Below are positions 10,616 to 18,243 of a stretch of 64,000 nt of DNA, in pieces. Numbering within the stretch: position 1 is the stretch's first letter; each line of letters opens with the position of its first letter. The DNA lies in assembly GCF_030380735.1 (NCBI RefSeq), contig NZ_JAUDRZ010000009.1, positions 62,001 through 126,000 on the forward strand, written 5' to 3'. A program made the position numbers and the translations under genes. The DNA is from Rhizobium sp. S152 (GTDB lineage: Bacteria; Pseudomonadota; Alphaproteobacteria; Rhizobiales; Rhizobiaceae). The notes below the pieces were generated by a model. It made no database searches. It was not told the origin of the DNA and was given only the letters and a program-made list of their open reading frames with translations.

Positions 10616-11293
10616 ATGGATGACAGCAGCGGCAAAGGGGTGAAGAAGACAGCAAGGCGTCGTGCGCCCGATCGGGTTCTGCAACGCGATCCGGAGCGCA
10701 CGCGGGCTGCGATCCTGGAGGCGGCCACCCAGGAGTTCGCGGAAAACGGCATGGGCGGCGCCCGTGTCGATGCGATCGCCGAGCGCGCCGGCACCAACAA
10801 GCGCATGCTCTATCATTACTTCGGCGACAAGGAGCAGCTCTATCTCCACGTGCTCGAGGAGGCCTATGTCGCGATCCGCACCGCGGAGCGGGCGCTGCAC
10901 ATCGGCGACCGCACCCCCGAAGAGGGTATCACCGAGCTCGCGCTCTTCACTTGGCGCTACTTCCTGAAAAATCCGGAGTTTCTGAGCCTTCTCGGCACGG
11001 AAAACCTGCACCGCGCGCGCTGGCTGCGCCAGTCGGTGCGGCTCAAGGAATTGCACTCGCATCTGATCGGCGAATTGTCGCAGGTGCTCGAACAGGGCAA
11101 GGCTTCAGGCGTCTTTATTCCAACCGCCGATCCCTTGAATGTCTACCTGACGATCGCTTCGCTCGGTTACTTCTATCTGTCCAACCAGTACACGCTTTCA
11201 ACGATCTTCGGCCGCGATCTCGCGGTGCCCGAAAACCTCGACGCCTGGGAGCGGCACATCGTCCACGTCACGCTCGCCTCGATCAAGGCCTGA
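10616..11293 (+). CDS. TetR/AcrR family transcriptional regulator
   Basis: A 225-residue protein with the N-terminal TetR DNA-binding domain at about residues 25-75: RTRAAILEAATQEFAENG, then a helix-turn-helix ending in TNKRMLYHYFGDKEQLY. The C-terminal domain is helical, as expected for ligand binding and dimerisation. It is divergent from the transporter operon and followed by the second Gfo/Idh/MocA gene. The paired operator-like sites at 10478-10493 and 11342-11357 suggest it represses both units and responds to the imported substrate or a metabolite. Confidence 0.9.
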   Translation: MDDSSGKGVKKTARRRAPDRVLQRDPERTRAAILEAATQEFAENGMGGARVDAIAERAGTNKRMLYHYFGDKEQLYLHVLEEAYVAIRTAERALHIGDRTPEEGITELALFTWRYFLKNPEFLSLLGTENLHRARWLRQSVRLKELHSHLIGELSQVLEQGKASGVFIPTADPLNVYLTIASLGYFYLSNQYTLSTIFGRDLAVPENLDAWERHIVHVTLASIKA

Positions 11294-11341
11294 TCCGAAA
11301 TCGCGGAAAGCCTATTGACACTCGCGCCGCTCTGCCCTCAG

Positions 11342-11357
11342 GTAACCAAATAGTTAC
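11342..11357 (+). promoter_or_regulatory. Putative TetR operator upstream of second Gfo/Idh/MocA gene
   Basis: Reads GTAACCAAATAGTTAC, with perfect GTAAC/GTTAC arms around six bases, 61 bases before the ATG at 11419. It matches 14 of 16 bases with the inverted copy at 10478-10493. Confidence 0.68.
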
Positions 11358-11418
11358 AGAGGGTCGTCGTCATGCGTACGGAGGCGCATCGGCGGCTTGT
11401 ATGAAGGAGGATCAGTCC

Positions 11419-12693
11419 ATGGAGAAACGCCGTTTTGCCCTGATCGGCACCGGAAACCGCGGCACCACAATGTGGGGCAAGGAGCTTCTCGCCGGCTGGC
11501 GCGAGCATGTGGATCTGGTGGCTATCGTCGACACCAACTCGCTGCGCGCCGAACGCGCCCGCACGATGATCGGCAGCAACGCCCCGATTTACGAGAATAT
11601 CGACGACATGCTGGCCGAGCAGCAGGTCGACATGGTGATCGTCTGTACGCCGGACTACACCCATGACGACATCGTCGTCCGCGCCCTCGAAGCCGGGATC
11701 GACGTCATTACCGAGAAGCCGATGACGACGGCCGTCGATAAGATCCGCCGCATCCTCGACGCCGAAAAGCGCAGCGGCCGCCGCGTCGACGTTTCCTTCA
11801 ACTATCGCTATGCCCCAACCGCCGCCCGCATCAAAGAACTGCTCAACGCCGGCGAGATAGGCCGTGTTACCTCGGTGGATTTCCACTGGTATCTCGACAC
11901 CAAGCACGGCGCCGATTATTTTCGCCGCTGGCATGCCTACACGGAAAACTCAGGCAGCCTCTTCGTGCACAAGGCGACCCACCATTTCGACCTTCTGAAC
12001 TGGTATCTCGACAGCGATCCGGAGGCTGTCACCTCTTTCGCCGACCTGCAGAACTATGGCCGCAAAGGCCAATTCCGTGGCCCACGCTGCAAGCTCTGTC
12101 CGCACACCGGGGAGTGCGACTATTACCTTGATCTCGAGGCCGATCCTTTCCTTGACACGCTCTACGAGGATCCGTCGGAGATCGACGGCTATTTTCGCGA
12201 CGGCTGCGTCTACCGCGAGGATATCGACATTCCCGACACCATGGTCGTCAGCCTCCGCTACAAGAACAACGTCCACGTCTCCTATTCGCTGAACACCTTC
12301 CAGCCGATCGAGGGCCACCACATCGCCTTCAACGGCACGCATGGCCGCATCGAGCTGCGCCAGTACGAAAAGCAGCCATGGGAAACGCCTGGCGAGGATA
12401 CGATCCTCCTGGTGCGCAACTTCCCCAGGGACGGCAAGCCGGCGCTGGAGCGCATCGTCGTGCCGCATTCAGCCGGCGGTCACTATGGCGGCGATGACCG
12501 CATGCGCAACATGATCTTCAAGGAGGGCATCGAGGATAAGCTCGGCCAGCGCGCTGGCACCCGCGCCGGCGCCATGTCGGTGCTGACGGGCATCGCCGCG
12601 CTCTCCAGCTCGCGCACTGGCAAGGTGGTGAAGATCGCCGACCTGATGCCGGAACTGGCCGGCGCCACGGATGCGAAGCTGAAAGCCGGCTAA
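11419..12693 (+). CDS. Gfo/Idh/MocA family oxidoreductase with cysteine cluster
   Basis: A 424-residue dehydrogenase. The Rossmann motif LIGTGNRG is at residues 8-15 and EKPM at 99-102. Unlike the paralogue at 6185-7258 it carries a cysteine-rich insert (C224, C227, C233 and C263 within KLCPHTGECDYY and DGCVYRED), which could bind a metal; such inserts occur in some family members. The start is set by AAGGAGGA ahead of 11419; an ATG at 11401 is in frame but overlaps that ribosome-binding site. Preceded by the putative TetR operator, so probably co-regulated with the ABC operon. Substrate unknown. Confidence 0.87.
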   Translation: MEKRRFALIGTGNRGTTMWGKELLAGWREHVDLVAIVDTNSLRAERARTMIGSNAPIYENIDDMLAEQQVDMVIVCTPDYTHDDIVVRALEAGIDVITEKPMTTAVDKIRRILDAEKRSGRRVDVSFNYRYAPTAARIKELLNAGEIGRVTSVDFHWYLDTKHGADYFRRWHAYTENSGSLFVHKATHHFDLLNWYLDSDPEAVTSFADLQNYGRKGQFRGPRCKLCPHTGECDYYLDLEADPFLDTLYEDPSEIDGYFRDGCVYREDIDIPDTMVVSLRYKNNVHVSYSLNTFQPIEGHHIAFNGTHGRIELRQYEKQPWETPGEDTILLVRNFPRDGKPALERIVVPHSAGGHYGGDDRMRNMIFKEGIEDKLGQRAGTRAGAMSVLTGIAALSSSRTGKVVKIADLMPELAGATDAKLKAG

Positions 12694-13700
12694 GCGATAA
12701 GGTCGAGGTCGCGCCGGCCGATCCGGTAGAGCAGCGGCTCGCCCCTGGCGAACCGCTCGATTTCATCGACCGCCATCGCGCCGAGACGCCCGCGCTCCAG
12801 CCCGACCGCGCCGGCGATATGCGGCGTCAGAAACACGTTCGGCAGATCGTAGAAGGCTGAGCCTCGCCCGGGGATCTCGGGATCCGTCACGTCGATGATC
12901 GCGTCGATGCGGCCGGATGCCAGTGTCGCAAGCAGCGCGTCCTCGTCGACCAGCGCGCCGCGCGCCGTGTTGATCAGCGTCGCCCCGGCCTTCATGCAGG
13001 CCAGTTGCTCGCCGCCGATCATGTTGCGGGTCGCGGGGAGCGACGGCGCGTGCAGCGAGACGATATCGGATTGCCGCATCAGTTCCAGCAGGTCCACCTT
13101 GGTCGTGCCGAGCGCCTGCGCCTCGGCCGCATCGAGCGTCGGATCGAAGAGAAGAACGCGATAGGAAAACGGCCGCAGCAGCTCGATCACCCTCCGTCCG
13201 ATTCGCGATGCGCCGACGATGCCGACGGTGCGGCGATAGTTGCCGATCGCAAGGCTCTGCATGGGGTAGGTGCGGTCGCGGTCGCGGTCGGCGACGTAGT
13301 GGTCGCGGAACCGGAAGACCTGCTTGCCGGCGAAGATGATCGCCGCCAGCGTGAACTCCGCAACCGGGACGGAGTTGGCCTCGGCCGCATGGGTCACCAC
13401 GATGCCGGCGTCGAAGACCGCATCCTCGACGATCCCCTTCACCGTCCCGGCCGCATGCGCGATCAGCTCGAGTTTCGGCGCTACAGCAAGGACACTCGGC
13501 CCGATCGGTGGACAACCCCAGCCGGTGATCAGGACTTCGGCCTGCGCAAGCACGCTCCTGGCCCGGTCGTCGTCGAAGCGCTGCAGCGGCTGCGGATCGA
13601 TTAGCCGCCCGATCTCGCCGAGCCGGCGCAGGCTGTCTTCCGCAAGGACGTGCTCCGTGCGGAATGGCTGCATGGCAAGCGCGATGCCGGGTTTCGTCAT
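12690..13700 (-). CDS. D-isomer-specific 2-hydroxyacid dehydrogenase family protein
   Basis: A 336-residue NAD-binding oxidoreductase. The nucleotide-binding segment is VGIVGASRIGRRV at about residues 159-171. Catalytic residues are visible as R247 (INTARGALVDE), an acidic residue near E275 (DVTDPEIP) and H294 (LTPHIAG). The usual second glycine of GxGxxG is replaced by serine, which is tolerated in some members. Its stop overlaps the stop of the convergent Gfo/Idh/MocA gene. It is coupled to the upstream DUF2264 gene by a 4-base ATGA overlap, so the two likely act in one sugar-acid pathway. Confidence 0.86.
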   Translation of the reverse strand: MTKPGIALAMQPFRTEHVLAEDSLRRLGEIGRLIDPQPLQRFDDDRARSVLAQAEVLITGWGCPPIGPSVLAVAPKLELIAHAAGTVKGIVEDAVFDAGIVVTHAAEANSVPVAEFTLAAIIFAGKQVFRFRDHYVADRDRDRTYPMQSLAIGNYRRTVGIVGASRIGRRVIELLRPFSYRVLLFDPTLDAAEAQALGTTKVDLLELMRQSDIVSLHAPSLPATRNMIGGEQLACMKAGATLINTARGALVDEDALLATLASGRIDAIIDVTDPEIPGRGSAFYDLPNVFLTPHIAGAVGLERGRLGAMAVDEIERFARGEPLLYRIGRRDLDLIA

Positions 13701-15559
13701 GGCATCTGCCCCGGCGCGTCGATCGCGCTCACCCGGACGCCTTCGGTTTCCACCAGCCGCCGAAGTGCCGCGAGGTCAGGCGCCGCAGGCGGTGTCGTCC
13801 AGTCGCCGGCAACGGCGCCCGTATCGTGGGCGGCCAGCACCGCAGTCATCAGGATCGTCTCGCCGGTAGGTATCTGGCCGCGCAACTGCGGCACCAGCGT
13901 CTTGGCAACGATCATGTTGGTATTCGGCGGCGCTTTCTGGGCAAGGCCGACGCGCTTCGCTGTGGAGCCGATATCGCGGATGCCGCTGAAATCCTCCTCC
14001 CCGATCACATGGGCACTGCCATCATCCGCCACCAACCGGTCCAGTTCGAAATCGCGACGCGCGATCGCAAAGCCGCCCTCCGCCGTCTGCAGCGGACGCG
14101 GCGTGGTGATCCTGTGAACACGGATATGCCAGGGCGCCGATGGCACTAGCCACGTCTCCACATCGACATCGGCGAACGGAGACCATCGGGAATAGAGCAC
14201 ATCGCCAGCGAGCTTTGCTTCGCTGCAGGCCTCGCGAACACGGTAGTGCAGCCCGTCGTCGCTGAAGGCGAGCGCCGAATCGAACGCGGCGCCGGCAAAA
14301 TTCCGCTCGTCGGATTCGACCGAGAAGCCGTAGCGGCTGGAATAGGCGAACTTGGCGTATTTCTCGGTACCGAACCGCATCTGCAGGTTTTCCTGGCCCG
14401 AAGACAGCGCTGTCACGTCGCCGCCATCACGCATCAGAACCATGCCCGGATGCTTCTGCGGGATCACGGCCGACGCTTCGGCAGGTGGCGTCTCCTTTGC
14501 CGTCCAGAAGGGGTGGTCGGCATCAAGCGCGAGCGGCAGGAAGGCCTTGAACGCCCAGTATGGCGAGCCGGCCGAATTGTAATTCTCCGACATCAACAGG
14601 TTCGGATAGCCGAAGCCGATGGACAAAACGCCGTCGCGGTTCGTCATCGGCTTGTCCTTCCACCAGCGCAGGTGCTGCAGGCAAAGGCTCTTGATCTCGC
14701 CCCAGGGGAGCGCCTCGAGATTGGCGAAGGCAAGCGCCGACCAGAAGCCGGCGCAGGCGAAGCGATAGGTCAGGCTGCGTCCGAAGGGGATCGTCGCGCC
14801 ATCCGCGCCGAACCAGTGCCGGAAATCGCGTGCGAACAGCACCGCGCGTTCGCGGTAGCGTTTGGCATAGTCGTCATCCACCAGCGTCGAATAGATCAGC
14901 CCGTAGAAGTGCATGGCGAAGGGAATGTAGTGGTCGATACGGCGCACATTGCCGTCGCGATACCAGCCGTCGCCGATATAGAAGCCCTCGAGCTCTTCGA
15001 GATATTGCCGGGTCAGGCGGCGGTCGAATTCCGCGCCAACGCGATCGAGCGCGATATCAACGAAGATGCGGAAGAATTTCCAGTTATTGTCTGCATAGTC
15101 GAATTGCCGCGCATGCTTGAGGTAGTCAATAACATTGCCGCGCGCCCGTGCATCAAGCGGCTTCCATATCTTTTCCGGCACCAGCGCCAGCGCGAAGCCG
15201 AGCGCCGCGAGCTCGACCATGCGCTGGTCGCGGCCGTTGACGGTGCCCCAATACTCAGGATGCGAGGGATCGGTGCCGTTGGCGATGCCTTCGGCGTAGC
15301 GGTGCCAGTCCTCGAATGCGCCGCCGCCGGCGCCAAGCGGTGCCAACCCCCAGAGCGGCCGCGCGAAACCTTCCAGATCCGCCGCCGCCCGATCGAAATG
15401 CGCAGCCGCGCCGTCGAGCCGCACGCGTGCGTTGCCCTCGGAAAAATAGGGACGCAACGGATTGAAGAGATCACGTAGCGCCCGGGCCATGTCGTCCCGG
15501 GTCTGAAGCGGATTGTCGGCAAGAGGATTAGCGCTGGCGGGATCATAGGTCATCGGCAT
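13697..15559 (-). CDS. DUF2264 domain-containing protein (putative glycan-active enzyme)
   Basis: A 620-residue protein matching my recollection of the DUF2264 family: an N-terminal block with PLWGLAPL and DWHRYAEGIANGTDPSHPEYWG, a central helical region with DNNWKFFRIFVDIAL and GDGWYRDGN, and a C-terminal beta-rich part. There is no signal peptide, so it is probably cytoplasmic. The family lies in polysaccharide-utilisation loci and has an (alpha/alpha)-toroid look, suggesting glycoside hydrolase or lyase activity, but the reaction is not established here. It overlaps the following 2-hydroxyacid dehydrogenase gene by 4 bases, and the LacI gene at 15583 lies just upstream on the same strand. 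Confidence 0.8.
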   Translation of the reverse strand: MPMTYDPASANPLADNPLQTRDDMARALRDLFNPLRPYFSEGNARVRLDGAAAHFDRAAADLEGFARPLWGLAPLGAGGGAFEDWHRYAEGIANGTDPSHPEYWGTVNGRDQRMVELAALGFALALVPEKIWKPLDARARGNVIDYLKHARQFDYADNNWKFFRIFVDIALDRVGAEFDRRLTRQYLEELEGFYIGDGWYRDGNVRRIDHYIPFAMHFYGLIYSTLVDDDYAKRYRERAVLFARDFRHWFGADGATIPFGRSLTYRFACAGFWSALAFANLEALPWGEIKSLCLQHLRWWKDKPMTNRDGVLSIGFGYPNLLMSENYNSAGSPYWAFKAFLPLALDADHPFWTAKETPPAEASAVIPQKHPGMVLMRDGGDVTALSSGQENLQMRFGTEKYAKFAYSSRYGFSVESDERNFAGAAFDSALAFSDDGLHYRVREACSEAKLAGDVLYSRWSPFADVDVETWLVPSAPWHIRVHRITTPRPLQTAEGGFAIARRDFELDRLVADDGSAHVIGEEDFSGIRDIGSTAKRVGLAQKAPPNTNMIVAKTLVPQLRGQIPTGETILMTAVLAAHDTGAVAGDWTTPPAAPDLAALRRLVETEGVRVSAIDAPGQMP

Positions 15560-15582
15560 TGCTCTTGAGATTTATCGGAGTG

Positions 15583-16623
15583 TCAGTGGCGGGGGGCGTG
15601 GGTGGCTGGAGTGGCGACCGTGCCGCCGATGACCGGGGTCACGGCATGGCAGATTTGGCGGGCGGGAGCGGTCCGGTCGCGAAAGCGCGCCGCCATCAGA
15701 TGGACCGCTTCCCGGCCGAGGGCTGCGCGGTCGACGCGCATGGTGGAGAGCGGCGGGTCGGTCATCAATGCGCAGGGAAGATCGTCGAAGCCCATGATCG
15801 CGAAGTCGTCAGGCACGCGCAGTCCCGCTTCCGTCACTGCCTCGAGCACGCCAACGGCAATGAAGTCGTTCATGCAGAAGGCAGCGGTGTATCCCGCATT
15901 CTCGGCAAGCTTGGCCGTCGTCAGTTCATGCGCCTCCTGGCTCGCGCTGCCGTGAAAGGTCATTGGAACCAGGCATCCATGCGCGCCGTCTACCTCGGCG
16001 ATGGCGGCCTCGAACCCGCGGCTACGCTCGCGGATCGTATGGCGATGCGAGCCGGTAAGGTGCAGGATCCTGGTGTGCCCGGCATCGAGGAGGCGTCGCG
16101 TCGCCTCATAGGCGCCGAAGAAATTGGAGGGCGATACGCCGTCGAGCCTCAGCCGTGGATCCGTGCCGTTCACCAGCACGCATGGTACAGCGTTTTCCTC
16201 CAGGTGGCGGCGCAGCTCGGCACTCGGATCGATGCCGACGAGAAACAATCCCTCGGCATTGGCCGTCTGCATATGGTCGCTGACCACTTCGGCGGTCGCC
16301 TTGTTTTCGCGGATCAGGCGAATCTCAAACGACATGCCGGCCTCCGCGGCAGCCGCACGCAAGCCCTCGACGATGCCTTCATAGAACACGCTGAGACCGC
16401 CTGTCATGCCGTCGCTGGCGATCAGCGCCAGTCCGCCCGGCATCGTGCCTGCAACGCCCCGCGTCGGGTAGCCGCTTTCGGCCGCGACCTTCAGGATATG
16501 CTGACGTACGCTTTGGCTGATGCCGGGCTCGTTGGCCAGCACCCGCGATACAGTGGATACGGAAACGCCGGCCATCGTAGCGATGTCGGCCTGTCTCGGT
16601 CGCTTGGTCTTGATCTCATTCAT
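15583..16623 (-). CDS. LacI family transcriptional regulator
   Basis: A 346-residue regulator with a LacI helix-turn-helix at residues 11-35 (ADIATMAGVSVSTVSRVLAN) and a periplasmic-binding-protein-like effector domain ending in DDFAIMGFDDLPCALMTDPPL. The start at 16623 was chosen because residues upstream of the HTH in longer frames look non-coding and run into the divergent gene's promoter. It is divergent from the orphan Tat binding protein and upstream of DUF2264. Nested inverted repeats in the 139-base gap are likely operators. Confidence 0.9.
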   Translation of the reverse strand: MNEIKTKRPRQADIATMAGVSVSTVSRVLANEPGISQSVRQHILKVAAESGYPTRGVAGTMPGGLALIASDGMTGGLSVFYEGIVEGLRAAAAEAGMSFEIRLIRENKATAEVVSDHMQTANAEGLFLVGIDPSAELRRHLEENAVPCVLVNGTDPRLRLDGVSPSNFFGAYEATRRLLDAGHTRILHLTGSHRHTIRERSRGFEAAIAEVDGAHGCLVPMTFHGSASQEAHELTTAKLAENAGYTAAFCMNDFIAVGVLEAVTEAGLRVPDDFAIMGFDDLPCALMTDPPLSTMRVDRAALGREAVHLMAARFRDRTAPARQICHAVTPVIGGTVATPATHAPRH

Positions 16624-16631
16624 GATGCTGA

Positions 16632-16700
16632 GATTATGCAAACAACGCAAATTTGCAAGAAAAAGATAATTTCTTGCATTGAGATAGCATTTGCGTAATC
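16632..16700. promoter_or_regulatory. Nested inverted repeats in divergent LacI / binding-protein promoter
   Basis: The gap holds a perfect inverted repeat TGCAAGAAA-N7-TTTCTTGCA at 16654-16678, a 10-base palindrome GCAAATTTGC at 16647-16656, and an outer pair GATTATGCAAA (16632-16642) facing TTTGCGTAATC (16690-16700), 10 of 11 bases complementary. The arrangement suggests cooperative or looped binding of the adjacent LacI protein. Confidence 0.6.
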
Positions 16701-16762
16701 TGACGGCACTGAGCCCGATAGCTGTTGGAGGATGGCGGGGCGATGAAAGAGGAGGATCAATC

Positions 16763-18052
16763 ATGCAGGTCAATCGCCGTTCATTTCTGATGGGCTCGGC
16801 TGGCATCGCCGCCGGTGTCGCTTTTGGTGCCGGCAGTTCCATGCCGGCTTTCGCCGAGGATACAAGGCTGCGCGCTATGTGGTGGGGATCGAATGACCGC
16901 GCCAAGCGTACTCTCGATGTCGCCAAGCTTTACGAAGGCAAGAACGCGGGCGTCTCGATCGTCGGCGAATCGCTCAGCGGTGACGGCTACTGGACGAAGC
17001 TCGCGACGCAGATGGCCGGCCGCGCCATCGCCGATGTCTTCCAGCTTGAGCCGGGCACGATCTCCGACTATTCCAAGCGTGGCGCCTGCCTGCCGCTCGA
17101 TGAATTCGTTCCCGCGACGCTGAAGGTGGATTCCTTCGGCAAGGACATGCTGAAGCTGACGACTGTCGACAGCAAGCTTTACGGCATCGGCCTTGGTCTC
17201 AACTCCTTTGCGATGTTCTACGACGAAACCGCCTTCGAGAAGGCCGGCATCAAGCCGCCGACCACCGATATCACCTGGGCGGAATATGCCGAACTCGCCG
17301 TGGAACTGACCAAGGCCGGCGGCAAGGATAATTATTGGGGCGGACCTTATGCCGCCAGATACAACTACGTCTTCGACGCGTGGCTGCGCCAGCGCGGCAA
17401 GAGCCTCTTCAAGGACGGTGGCCTCGGCTTTGATGTTGAGGATGCCAAGGAGTGGTTCAATTACTGGGAGGAGTTGCGCAAGAAGGGCGGCACAGTCGGC
17501 GCCGATGTTCAGACGCTCGACCAGAATACGATCGATACCAACTGCCTGGCGCTCGGCAAGTCTGCCATGGGCATGGCCTATTCCAACCAGCTCGTCGGCT
17601 ACCAGCTTATCTCCAAGAACAAGCTCGGCATCACGCTTCTGCCGCGCGAAAAGAAGGACGGACCCTCTGGCCACTACTATCGCCCGGCGCTGATCTGGAG
17701 CGTCGGAGCCACTACCAAGAATGCCGAGGCGGCGGCGAAATTCATCGATTTCTTCGTTAATGACGTCGACGCGGGTAAGATCCTCGGGGTCGAGCGCGGC
17801 GTGCCGATGTCGCCGGTGGTGCGCGAGGCGATCCTGCCGCAGCTCAATCCGACGGAGCAGGCAACGATAAAATACATCAACTCGCTGAAGGATCAGGTCG
17901 GTGACTATCCGCCGCCGGTTCCCATGGGCGCCACTCAGTTCGACCAGCGCGTCCTGCGTCCGCTGTGCGACGAGTTGGCCTTCGAACGCACCTCGGTGGC
18001 CGATGCTGCAGCGCGGCTTATCGAGGAAGGCAAGGCCGCGATCAGCGGCTGA
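16763..18052 (+). CDS. Tat-exported solute-binding protein, orphan paralogue
   Basis: A 429-residue family 1 binding protein. It starts with VNRRSFLMGSAG (Tat motif) and cleaves near MPAFA-EDT; the mature region starts LRAMWWGSNDRAKRT. It aligns along its whole length with the operon-borne protein at 9125-10414, including LGKSA, SNQ, ERG and PPP blocks. No permease follows: the next gene is a LacI regulator in its own transcription unit. The start is fixed by AGAGGAGGATCAATC. It may be an alternative receptor delivering a related sugar to the permeases at 7.3-9.1 kb. Confidence 0.9.
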   Translation: MQVNRRSFLMGSAGIAAGVAFGAGSSMPAFAEDTRLRAMWWGSNDRAKRTLDVAKLYEGKNAGVSIVGESLSGDGYWTKLATQMAGRAIADVFQLEPGTISDYSKRGACLPLDEFVPATLKVDSFGKDMLKLTTVDSKLYGIGLGLNSFAMFYDETAFEKAGIKPPTTDITWAEYAELAVELTKAGGKDNYWGGPYAARYNYVFDAWLRQRGKSLFKDGGLGFDVEDAKEWFNYWEELRKKGGTVGADVQTLDQNTIDTNCLALGKSAMGMAYSNQLVGYQLISKNKLGITLLPREKKDGPSGHYYRPALIWSVGATTKNAEAAAKFIDFFVNDVDAGKILGVERGVPMSPVVREAILPQLNPTEQATIKYINSLKDQVGDYPPPVPMGATQFDQRVLRPLCDELAFERTSVADAAARLIEEGKAAISG

Positions 18053-18171
18053 CACGACCAAGCATCACACTTCGCAACAGATCGCGGCGGCTATCGAGCT
18101 GTCGCGATTTGCTTTTTCCCGTGCGGGAATTGAGTCGGCCAATGAGTGCGCCGCAATATCCATGATGTCGA

Positions 18172-18189
18172 TGAGAAAACCTTTTCTCA
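18172..18189. promoter_or_regulatory. LacI operator O1, near-perfect palindrome
   Basis: TGAGAAAACCTTTTCTCA: an 18-base dyad with only the central pair unmatched. It is repeated 32 bases downstream, about three helical turns. A TTGACG that could be a -35 element lies between the two copies at 18191-18196. Confidence 0.75.
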
Positions 18190-18203
18190 CTTGACGATTG
18201 CGA

Positions 18204-18221
18204 TGAGAAAAGCTTTTCTCA
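18204..18221. promoter_or_regulatory. LacI operator O2, perfect 18-bp palindrome
   Basis: TGAGAAAAGCTTTTCTCA is exactly self-complementary and ends 22 bases before the LacI start at 18244. With O1 it would cover the promoter of the LacI gene and of the downstream GH127 transporter genes, implying autoregulation. Confidence 0.78.
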
Positions 18222-18243
18222 ACCTCAATCTGAGGGAGGCGGT

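Noticed and set aside
10951..12693. A frame extending the second Gfo/Idh/MocA gene back through the TetR gene
   Set aside because: It overlaps TetR in another frame and crosses the operator-like site; ATG 11419 has a strong ribosome-binding site and begins directly before the Rossmann fold.
14246..15478. A 410-codon plus-strand frame across DUF2264
   Set aside because: Antisense shadow; the minus-strand frame has coherent domain blocks and start/stop coupling to its neighbour.
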